Assembly (NCBI GenBank): GCA_010692645.1
Contig: JAAHGS010000021.1
Location: forward strand, 51,949-115,948
Reading direction: 5' to 3'
Origin: Symploca sp. SIO2E9
Lineage (GTDB): Bacteria > Cyanobacteriota > Cyanobacteriia > Cyanobacteriales > Coleofasciculaceae
DNA length: 64,000 nucleotides
The notes below the pieces were generated by a model. It was not told the origin of the DNA. It did no database searches and was given only the letters and a program-made list of their open reading frames with translations. The position numbers and the translations under genes are program-made. Positions 51,992 through 59,751 of the stretch are shown here, piece by piece (the first letter of the stretch is position 1; every line of letters starts with the position of its first letter).

Positions 51992-52960
51992 TTATGTATA
52001 TCTGGGATAATTGAGTTGATGCGTAATCTCAGACAATCGGTCTTCGATAAATTTTGCATCAGATTCGTTGGTAAAATCTTTCCAGCTTTTGGTATGGCTT
52101 TTGATACTGCCAAATAAGTTAGGATCTGCTTGCCAACCAGTTGCTTTAATTTTGTCTTCAGGAATACATTCCTCTTCGTAGGATTCCTCTATAAAGTCAA
52201 AAATATCCTGAAGAGTACCTTTGGTGTTACTAGTAAAATCTTCATAGGATACCAGCATAAAACTACTAGGATTAGCAACTTTTTCCTGTAATGCTATGTT
52301 CATATAGCTAGCATATTTATTACAAAAAGTCTTAGGGGAAAGATTGAGCCATTTAAGCTCTGATTGCTTCATGCCAAGTTTGAGTGAATCTTTGAGTCTC
52401 CGCTGATAAGAGCTAAATACATCAATGGGATGACGAGGCATAAACAGAAGTTTGGCATGGGGAAATGTTTCTTTGATTTCTGGAAGTCGGGATATGTGCT
52501 GAGGAGTTTTCTCAATTATTCTCTTCATCCCTCTTGCTTGTTTGGCATAATAGAGAAAAATTCTTATCAAAATATCATTGTGGGCTGCCCTCCAAAGTGA
52601 AGCTCTAAAAACACTGACTTTAGGAGCAACTTTTTGTAAAATATCCTTGCCAATTAGTAGGCGCTGATAGTTTTGAATCGATTTAGTCATGCCGAGGAAT
52701 TGATGATAGTATTCCTCATCGCCCAACATGTAGGTAAATGCATCAGAATTATAACCATAGTAAGTATTGTAAGGAGATTTGAAAATATTAGACTCTGTAA
52801 GTTCTACTCCATCCTTATGCTTATATTTCTGTGGTTTAAAGCTTGAGTGTCTCTGGAGTGTTCTGTAGAGAATACTAGTGCCACTACGAGCCGCACCTAC
52901 AATGAAAACAGGTGACTCATGCTTCATGAGGTTTGATATTGCTGATGGCGTTAGGCTCAT
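51992..52960 (-). CDS. Sulfotransferase, ST2 (divergent)
   Basis: A 322-residue sulfotransferase with the 5'-loop GAARSGTSILYRTL (about 22-35) and the 3'-phosphate motif MPRHPIDVFSSYQRR (about 175-189). It is more divergent than the other copies and is 20-40 residues longer, with a Lys-rich C-terminal half (DIFDFIEESYEEE region). ATG at 52960; a second ATG 11 codons later is possible. It lies 17 bases upstream of ST1 and is very likely in the same transcript. Confidence 0.88.
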   Translation of the reverse strand: MSLTPSAISNLMKHESPVFIVGAARSGTSILYRTLQRHSSFKPQKYKHKDGVELTESNIFKSPYNTYYGYNSDAFTYMLGDEEYYHQFLGMTKSIQNYQRLLIGKDILQKVAPKVSVFRASLWRAAHNDILIRIFLYYAKQARGMKRIIEKTPQHISRLPEIKETFPHAKLLFMPRHPIDVFSSYQRRLKDSLKLGMKQSELKWLNLSPKTFCNKYASYMNIALQEKVANPSSFMLVSYEDFTSNTKGTLQDIFDFIEESYEEECIPEDKIKATGWQADPNLFGSIKSHTKSWKDFTNESDAKFIEDRLSEITHQLNYPRYT

Positions 52961-53103
52961 ATAATTTCTTAAAATGTCTAAAATTTTTGATATAGATAGT
53001 GTCTTTGATTAATTTATGAAGAGTAAATATATTTGCGACATACCTAATAATGATACTCTTACCAGTTACTTAAGATACTAACTCCATCATCCCCTTGCTA
53101 GAC

Positions 53104-53940
53104 TCATCTGTTTCTCCAAACAGAAAGATCTATTCCCATAAGTTCTTCTAAAAAAACAATATCTGGTTCATATTTTGAGATTAGCTCCATGCGTAAATTT
53201 GGGTCTATCGGCGCAAGAGCTTCACCCTGTTCAAAAATACTCCGCATCCCTGAATTTTTGGCAACATTCCACACCCAATCTAAATCCTTACTTTGAAGAA
53301 AAGCTCCAAAACGAATAGCTAAGGCTCTAGCACGTGAAAAACGAACTCTACGAGACGGATTAGCTCTTTGCGTCAAAGTATTTCGGTCAAATTTGTTAGC
53401 ATCAATACCTAAAAAATTAGCCAGTTTACTTAATGCTTGCTCCGGATAATTAATAGTATCCTCGTAAATCAAGATTAGAAATCTTTCTAATGGAAAATAC
53501 TGTAAGTACCTTTTGAGTTGCTGACTATATAAACCTCTCAGAAAAACTTCTGATTCCTGCTTGAGGTATTCCTGAAAAGTTCTGTTTTCATCAAAATTTT
53601 TTACCGAGAAACCATACTGTGAATATGCACGGTCTGCTGGATTTCGCAAAATAACAATGAATCGACAATTAGGTAGATGTTCTCGGATGCGATTTGGAAC
53701 CTGTGAAGCGTACAAATACTTTGGTGTAATTTCTCCAATATTTTGGTATTTAGATGCTTGACTAGACGAGGGGAAAAACTCTTGATACCAATTTATTCCA
53801 CGTTGATAATATTGGTCAAAAAAGTGGACTTCCTTGCGTCTTTCTGGAAGATAAATATCGGGGTGAGAACGCAAAATTTTGTCTAACCAAGTTGTTCCTG
53901 AACGCATAGCACCGATTCCTAGAAAATTAGGTAGTGTCAT
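53104..53940 (-). CDS. Sulfotransferase, ST3
   Basis: A 278-residue P-loop sulfotransferase. The PAPS loop is GAMRSGTTWLDKIL (about 10-23), the 3'-phosphate motif is ILRNPADRAYSQYGF, and it has LYASQVPNRIREHLPN. It keeps the C-terminal LEELMGIDLSVWRNR ending of the group. ATG at 53940. It is separated from ST2 by 143 bases of AT-rich sequence and from the polymerase gene by 70 bases. Each sulfotransferase presumably targets a different position or residue of the glycan. Confidence 0.9.
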   Translation of the reverse strand: MTLPNFLGIGAMRSGTTWLDKILRSHPDIYLPERRKEVHFFDQYYQRGINWYQEFFPSSSQASKYQNIGEITPKYLYASQVPNRIREHLPNCRFIVILRNPADRAYSQYGFSVKNFDENRTFQEYLKQESEVFLRGLYSQQLKRYLQYFPLERFLILIYEDTINYPEQALSKLANFLGIDANKFDRNTLTQRANPSRRVRFSRARALAIRFGAFLQSKDLDWVWNVAKNSGMRSIFEQGEALAPIDPNLRMELISKYEPDIVFLEELMGIDLSVWRNR

Positions 53941-54010
53941 TATTTCTATTTTTATACTTCAAATACAAAAAAATTAGGTATTACTAAAATACAGTTTTCT
54001 TCAACTCATT

Positions 54011-55363
54011 TCATTCTTTAACATAAGACCGTGATAGCTGATATGTTTGCTTGATTTGATATTTAAATAACTGCTTATTGCTTTCCACCAATATCACTCT
54101 CATGGAAGCAATTATAATACCCATACTATAGAATATACACCATCCTGCCGGCATAAATGCATTGGAAATACAACCCCATATGCAGTATCCCAAAATTGAG
54201 CAAAAGACTGTTTTACTAAGACTTGACAGCTCAAAGTTACTCAGCCTTGATAACTTGAAAGACTCTTTCAGTAAAATTGCGATAAATACTAGCAATATAA
54301 ATAGTCCTATAGTTCCCCATCCTACGTATGACCAGACGTATAGATTATGTGAAGGTATTATTTTAAAGTAACTTCCTGAACCATAACCAATTTCAATTGA
54401 GCGGGAAACATAATCCCATCCAAGTGAACCAAAACCTACCAGAGGTGAATTTTCTCGCGTATATGTAGTTGCAGGAATCCATAAGTTCTCCATTCGCCAG
54501 TTTAAACTACCTTCATCTGCAGCTTCCCGCGAAAAGGCAGACCCGACAAAACTATAAGTAAATATATAAACTAAACCAATAATAGGAATTAAAAATGGGA
54601 AAAAATTAATTATTTTTTTGAATGACAAGTTAGAATAAAACAAAGATAAAATTAAAGGAAAAGATATTATTAAAGCAGTTCTTGTGCCATTAAATAGTAG
54701 TATTATAGGTATGTAAAGTAGTATACTAGTTCTAAGTATAATTCTCTTAATTCCGGAAGTTTTTTCAATGTAAAATAGAGCAAATGGCAATAGAGTCATA
54801 ACGGCATTAGCATCTTCATTAGCAGAAGCAAAAAGTGCGAAAGTTTTAATTTTTCCGGACTGTCCATAAGAAGATAAAACACCAATTAAATTCTTGCCTG
54901 ATGAAATAATAAGATAAGGGTACTGAATAATTGCTGCTATAAATACAAGTAAAAAGGTGAATGAGATGATCTTAATGATTTTGTGACTTGTTTCATGATT
55001 TAAATTTAGTACTATGCATAAATATGACAGCCACAAAAAAACATAATCTGCACTACCTGACAAATGACCTGATAAAGCCTTAGAAGGAAGTGTGAAAATC
55101 TGAAAAATCAATAGAATCAAGAAAGCAAATATTGGAAAAATCATTTCTAGCCAAAATCTTGATCCTATTTTTTTTATTCTTCTGCTCTTAAATGTATCTA
55201 TAAGTGTAAAAAATAAGACTGGCAGTAACCCAACTCTAACAACTCCAATCAAGCTGAAACCTCCCAGACGAATGCTGGAAAATGTTGCTGCTACCTGTGG
55301 CAACGAAACAATAAAGTTAGCCAGTAGCAGAAAGGTAGGAATATAGACAGCTTTAACTTTCAT
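54011..55363 (-). CDS. O-antigen polymerase/ligase-family membrane protein (Wzy/WaaL-like)
   Basis: A 450-residue polytopic membrane protein with about 10-12 helices. The large loop with RMENLWIPATTYTRENSPLVGFGSLGWDYVS and SHNLYVWSYVGWGTIGLF (both quoted only in part) contains the conserved HN-L-Y pattern of the O-antigen ligase/Wzy_C group. It polymerises or transfers undecaprenyl-linked repeats at the periplasmic face. Its start overlaps the stop of the GT4 gene upstream by ATGA, so they are coupled. A Wzx flippase and Wza/Wzc were not found in the window, so they may lie beyond its edge. Confidence 0.82.
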   Translation of the reverse strand: MKVKAVYIPTFLLLANFIVSLPQVAATFSSIRLGGFSLIGVVRVGLLPVLFFTLIDTFKSRRIKKIGSRFWLEMIFPIFAFLILLIFQIFTLPSKALSGHLSGSADYVFLWLSYLCIVLNLNHETSHKIIKIISFTFLLVFIAAIIQYPYLIISSGKNLIGVLSSYGQSGKIKTFALFASANEDANAVMTLLPFALFYIEKTSGIKRIILRTSILLYIPIILLFNGTRTALIISFPLILSLFYSNLSFKKIINFFPFLIPIIGLVYIFTYSFVGSAFSREAADEGSLNWRMENLWIPATTYTRENSPLVGFGSLGWDYVSRSIEIGYGSGSYFKIIPSHNLYVWSYVGWGTIGLFILLVFIAILLKESFKLSRLSNFELSSLSKTVFCSILGYCIWGCISNAFMPAGWCIFYSMGIIIASMRVILVESNKQLFKYQIKQTYQLSRSYVKE

Positions 55364-56625
55364 TGTTTACGAGGGACGTAACTTGCCAAAATCTCGGTGA
55401 AAAGAGATGAGTAGCGGTGTGCTTGAATTTCCTTGGTAAATTCTTGTTCTGCTTTGGCACGGGCGCGAGCGCTTAGTTTCTGATGTCGCTCTTGGTTTTC
55501 TAGCACCCAGGCAATTCCCTGAGCTAAGTCTTCAATTTTATAAGGTTGGGCTAAATAGCCATTTTGCTGGTGTTCAATCATATCTGACATACCACCAATG
55601 TTGAAGGTAACACAGGGAGTTCCACAAGCGATCGCTTCGAGAACAGTGTTTGCCAAGTTTTCTTGAATCGAAGGCAAGACAAAGACATCTGCTGCTGAAT
55701 AAACTAGAGCGAGAGATAGATCATCGCTCAAGGTACCCAAGTAATGAGTTTTAAAACCAAAGTCAGGGGGATTCTCCGGCTCAGAAGCACCGAAAATAAC
55801 TAGCTCTAATCCATGTTGCCAACCAGATTTACTCAAATCTTGCAACGCCGATTGCAAGAGGTGAAATCCTTTCCTCTTATTACTAGTTGCTTTTAATGAC
55901 CCGAAAAGAACAAGCTGCTTATCTTGAGGTAAATTGAGTAGTTCTCGCGCTACCTGTCCCTTGATGGGCTTATACTTTTGAGTATCAATACTATTGGGAA
56001 TTAGCTCGACTCGTCGAGCTTGGAAAAGAGAACTGGAACTGGCAGATTTTGCTAACCATGAGCTAGGCGTCACCACAGTCAAATTGAGATTTTTCCAAGC
56101 CTTGAGTTTGCGCTGCCATACCCAACGCGATAAATCCCAATTTCTGGTACTGCCAAGTTGAGGACACTCACCACAGGATACTGTGTAGCGATCGCAATCA
56201 CCACTATAGTGGCATCCCCCTGTAAAAGACCACATATCGTGGAGAGTCCAAACTAGGGGACGATTTAATTTTGCCAACGTTTCAATTTGTATAAATGCTT
56301 CGCCAGTCCAATGCAAATTAATTATCTCTGGAGCAAGTTGAGCAATCTTAGGGATAATTCCATCAGGGAGCCACTTAAGAGAAAATGTAGAATTCTCAAA
56401 TTGACGATAAAACTTTAAGGGTAAAGCATCAACAGCAATCCTTGTCCTAGCAATACTTTGCTCTAGCCTGGTTGTAGGTGCACTCACGGCGTTATCATTA
56501 CTAGACTTATACTGTACGAGCATCCGGGAATCGATGCCAATACTTTGCAAGCCTTGGTGTAATCGATAGGCAGCACGAGCAGCTCCACCAGTGATATCGG
56601 AAGTGTTGAGAAGCAAGACTTTCAT
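55360..56625 (-). CDS. Glycosyltransferase, GT4 family
   Basis: A 421-residue GT-B transferase. The N-terminal LLLNTSDITGGAARAAYRLHQGL is a known pattern of this group, followed by LVWTLHDMWSFTGGCHYSGDC and CGECPQLG (a Cys-rich loop that may bind a metal). The C-terminal donor site is VFVLPSIQENLANTVLEAIACGTPCV. The EX7E motif (ENLANTVLE) is intact. ATG at 56625. It overlaps the polymerase gene by 4 bases (ATGA) and follows ST4 by 9 bases, placing all three in one transcript. Confidence 0.9.
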   Translation of the reverse strand: MKVLLLNTSDITGGAARAAYRLHQGLQSIGIDSRMLVQYKSSNDNAVSAPTTRLEQSIARTRIAVDALPLKFYRQFENSTFSLKWLPDGIIPKIAQLAPEIINLHWTGEAFIQIETLAKLNRPLVWTLHDMWSFTGGCHYSGDCDRYTVSCGECPQLGSTRNWDLSRWVWQRKLKAWKNLNLTVVTPSSWLAKSASSSSLFQARRVELIPNSIDTQKYKPIKGQVARELLNLPQDKQLVLFGSLKATSNKRKGFHLLQSALQDLSKSGWQHGLELVIFGASEPENPPDFGFKTHYLGTLSDDLSLALVYSAADVFVLPSIQENLANTVLEAIACGTPCVTFNIGGMSDMIEHQQNGYLAQPYKIEDLAQGIAWVLENQERHQKLSARARAKAEQEFTKEIQAHRYSSLFTEILASYVPRKQ

Positions 56626-56634
56626 AGGAGTACC

Positions 56635-57537
56635 TTAAACTTCTAACCATGGCGATAAGTCACGCTCGATGAGGTTCTGGAGTTCAAAGATATCCTTGCG
56701 GAATACCTCAATTAATTCCTTATACACATCCAGCGGACACTGAGATTTAACAAAGTTATTGGTTCTAAGATGGTTGGCTACGCGCTTTCTAATTCCGACG
56801 GGAAACAATGGCTTGAGAAAATTCTTAACAGGGTTTTTGTCCCTGAGAAAAGCATCTAAAGTTTTATTCTTGCGAGTGCCGGAGATATTGAGACGAGTAA
56901 AAACCTCTGGTATAAATGTCTCATCTACACCGAGAAATTGAAAAGTGTCTTTCAATAACGCAGCCGGATTAGTATTCAAATCTTCGTAAAGGTAGATTTT
57001 AATCTGACTAGAATCAAACTTCTCAAAATAACGCTTCAGCTGCACAGAGTAAAATCCCATATCTTGGTAACGCCAAAGATACTCCCAGTTTTTCTCTATA
57101 CGAACTTCTTCTGCTTGAAGTGCCTCCGCAAAATCAGTAAGCGGCTCACGACTATCTCTAATGGCATGCATAAAACTTGAATAAGCCCTATCTACTGGGT
57201 TGCGCAGGATAACAATTAGTTTGGCATCAGGTATGTAGTGCTGTATGCGTTTAGGAGCTTTCTGGCTATACAAATACCAGGTAGTTGCCTCACCAAGAGC
57301 TATTTCATTGGCAGCATCTTCAAACAACTTGCCATAGGCTTCTATGTTAGTAGTAACATGGCTATACAAATCTTGATCGCCTGGTCCGCAAAAATTTGGT
57401 TTTTCACCCTCGAAATCAAAAAAACCAGGTTCTTTTTCAGGACTCATGTAGATTTGCGGATGCTGGTCTAGATAATGGTAAAGAGAGGTTGTTCCAGCTT
57501 TTTGCGCACCGATGATCAAAAAATTAGGCATAGTCAT
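56635..57537 (-). CDS. Sulfotransferase, ST4
   Basis: A 300-residue sulfotransferase. PAPS loop GAQKAGTTSLYHYL (about 10-23), 3'-phosphate motif ILRNPVDRAYSSFMHA, and conserved QIYMSPEKEPGFF and GEATTWYLYSQKAPKRI. It is closest in sequence to ST1 (shared MTMPNFLIIGA start and WLE end), so the two look like a duplication. ATG at 57537. It is followed after 9 bases by the GT4 gene and preceded by 82 bases. Confidence 0.9.
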   Translation of the reverse strand: MTMPNFLIIGAQKAGTTSLYHYLDQHPQIYMSPEKEPGFFDFEGEKPNFCGPGDQDLYSHVTTNIEAYGKLFEDAANEIALGEATTWYLYSQKAPKRIQHYIPDAKLIVILRNPVDRAYSSFMHAIRDSREPLTDFAEALQAEEVRIEKNWEYLWRYQDMGFYSVQLKRYFEKFDSSQIKIYLYEDLNTNPAALLKDTFQFLGVDETFIPEVFTRLNISGTRKNKTLDAFLRDKNPVKNFLKPLFPVGIRKRVANHLRTNNFVKSQCPLDVYKELIEVFRKDIFELQNLIERDLSPWLEV

Positions 57538-57619
57538 ACGTTTATACTCTTACCTATGTAACTCCTGAAAAAAATGCAACTACAAGCGTAGATCACCTCA
57601 ATAACAATAAGTTTTATAT

Positions 57620-58546
57620 TTATTTACTACTTATAAATAAACCTTTGGTTTGCCTAAAAATTTGTTTCGATAAACTTTTTTCCCATACTTTTTTATAGCG
57701 TCTATAATCATGCTCCCGGTCTACAGCTATGCCCACTGGAGCTTTTAAGGGAAATGTCATAGAGTGTAAGGGCATGTTAGCTCTTTTGTCCTTGGCTAAT
57801 TTTGTATTTGTGCCTTCTTCTGTAAAGCCAAGATTAGAAATTAAATTTTTAGAAGGAGTAATGGACATCCCTGAATAGAGGAGGCACATAAAGAAAAATT
57901 GATAAGCCCAACTATTATTATTGCCAAAATAGGCAGCATCTAATAATCGTTTTCTATTAAGAAATTGTTTTTTATCGGCAATTACATCACCAACTCTCTT
58001 CTGGGCTTCAGGCTCTGACCACAACTTCATATCCACATCATAACACTTCCAAACTCTTTTCCATGTAGCCCATCCCCAGCAATTAAAATAATAAGAAAAG
58101 TGATAACTTTGAAGGTTAGATTTCCACTCACCCAAAAGATTAGTACCAGTGATGGTCATCACTCGCTCATCATCCCTATACTTTTCTAGTAGCTCCTCAC
58201 AAAACCTAAAGAAAGTGGGATGAGGTAAGCAGTCATCTTCAAGGATAATTGCCTCTTCAATCCTGTTAAAGACCCAATCTAATCCACTTGATACACGCCC
58301 TTTACAACCCATATTGAGATCAGAAAAGTTTTTTAGAACCTCACAGTCCCAATCAACGTGATCAATAATTGCGCGGGCAGCAGCACACTTTTCCGCTTCA
58401 CCGGATCGGTCTACACGAGGGCCATCTGCAATTACAAATAGTTTTGGAGGTTTGACTTTACGAATTACTTCAAAAACTTTATAGGTAGTATCTGGACGAT
58501 TAAAGATAATAAAGACAACAGGAGTTTTTAATTGAAAATTATTCAT
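57620..58546 (-). CDS. Glycosyltransferase family 2-like (HlpA-type)
   Basis: A 308-residue protein with a GT-A fold: VVFIIFNRPDTTYKVFEVIRK at the N-terminus, ILEDDCLPHPTFFRFCEELL (the DxD-type EDD metal site), and NCWGWATWKRVWKCYD. This combination is usual in proteins labelled 'glycosyltransferase family 2' or 'hemolytic protein HlpA-like'. The start overlaps the stop of the sialyltransferase-like gene by 4 bases (ATGA), so the two are translationally coupled and probably act in sequence. Confidence 0.8.
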   Translation of the reverse strand: MNNFQLKTPVVFIIFNRPDTTYKVFEVIRKVKPPKLFVIADGPRVDRSGEAEKCAAARAIIDHVDWDCEVLKNFSDLNMGCKGRVSSGLDWVFNRIEEAIILEDDCLPHPTFFRFCEELLEKYRDDERVMTITGTNLLGEWKSNLQSYHFSYYFNCWGWATWKRVWKCYDVDMKLWSEPEAQKRVGDVIADKKQFLNRKRLLDAAYFGNNNSWAYQFFFMCLLYSGMSITPSKNLISNLGFTEEGTNTKLAKDKRANMPLHSMTFPLKAPVGIAVDREHDYRRYKKVWEKSLSKQIFRQTKGLFISSK

Positions 58547-59688
58547 TTATTCTCCTGAATAGAAGCCAGTGGAGGAACGTAACGCATGACCAAGTTTTTC
58601 ATCCATAAAAAATCGCGAGAAGAATTTTTAAAAGACAGTTCGTTAGCAAATGTATAAGTTGGGATATTAAACAACTCCTTTTGATAGAATAAAGAAGTAG
58701 ATGTTCCGGCTACACAGCCAACGATATTGAGTTGTTTTGTGAAAAGTTCAACTGGCCAAGAGAAGTGAATGTTTAGTTCAAGTGGCTGAACTGAAGTTGC
58801 TTGCTCTAAAAGGGTATTAAAAAAAGGTCTGTCGATTTTAGGATGCTCTTTCCAAAGAGGGGTAAAATTTTGCTCAGCAAGTATTGAGAACACTCTTGAG
58901 TAAATATTAAACTCCTCATCCCAAGACATCAGATTATATTTTGAAAAACACTGACCTAACACTAAAACTTTATTATTAACCTGATTGTTGATTTTTAGTG
59001 TTTTTTGTAAATGGGCATTATTATTAATCAGTTCAATAGTGGAAAGAAGAGATTTTTTATTGATTTGTTTTACTGATGTTTGTTTTAAGTATTCAGGAAC
59101 AGTAAAGGTGTTGGTAAGAAACAAGTAGACTTTGGTCAGACGAGAGATGTGATTTCTTAATAAACCGCGATTATTAAATGAATAAAAACCACATTCTTGT
59201 TTACACAAAATACCTTCTAATTCCGATTTAAATCGCCTCAATTGAGATTGCCAGTTATCATCCATAACCTGACTACCTCTTCCAGGAGCATATTGATGTA
59301 ATCCCTCTTCATAGATCACAATAGCTGCTTCTAAATAAGATTCTACTATCAGCTTGGGAATTTTACCGTCTAAGCGACAAAGCCAAATTTCCTCAAATTG
59401 CTCTATGAGAATCTTATCTCTAAATGCCTGTAAAAGCTTGGTAAAATTGGCACGGTTAATTTCGGTTAATTTAGAGTTAAATAAATCATCAATCCAAATA
59501 ATTGATTGCCAATCCCATACCAGAGATGCTATGCGCATCATTGTCTGTTTGGTCTGATTAGATAATCCTTCACCCAGTAAGACAAGATAATCTTGAGGCA
59601 ATAAACTTAGCTCTGTCGTTTCCTGACGAATAGCAGATGCAGCTAAGATAATCTGCCAGGGACCTATGGCAACAACTAGGCGGTTCAT
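58543..59688 (-). CDS. Sialyltransferase-like / polysialyltransferase-family protein
   Basis: A 381-residue protein with the motif set of bacterial sialyltransferases of the GT38/GT52/GT80 kind: an acidic EEG (E127-E128-G129, VIYEEGLHQY), an HP motif (H282-P283, LWKEHPK) and a Ser/Thr pair motif (GTSTSLFY, about 328-335). The overall form resembles the alpha-2,8-polysialyltransferase family (PF07388-like) by my reading. ATG 59688 is preferred over a start 12 codons upstream. It lies next to neuB and neuA genes, so a nonulosonate donor (CMP-sugar) is likely. Whether it makes a single linkage or a homopolymer is unknown. Confidence 0.6.
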   Translation of the reverse strand: MNRLVVAIGPWQIILAASAIRQETTELSLLPQDYLVLLGEGLSNQTKQTMMRIASLVWDWQSIIWIDDLFNSKLTEINRANFTKLLQAFRDKILIEQFEEIWLCRLDGKIPKLIVESYLEAAIVIYEEGLHQYAPGRGSQVMDDNWQSQLRRFKSELEGILCKQECGFYSFNNRGLLRNHISRLTKVYLFLTNTFTVPEYLKQTSVKQINKKSLLSTIELINNNAHLQKTLKINNQVNNKVLVLGQCFSKYNLMSWDEEFNIYSRVFSILAEQNFTPLWKEHPKIDRPFFNTLLEQATSVQPLELNIHFSWPVELFTKQLNIVGCVAGTSTSLFYQKELFNIPTYTFANELSFKNSSRDFLWMKNLVMRYVPPLASIQENK

Positions 59689-59751
59689 TCTAACTCCTTT
59701 TTTCCTAATTTTGTGTTGGCGCAAAAACTTATTACCCAGTAACTACCCAGC

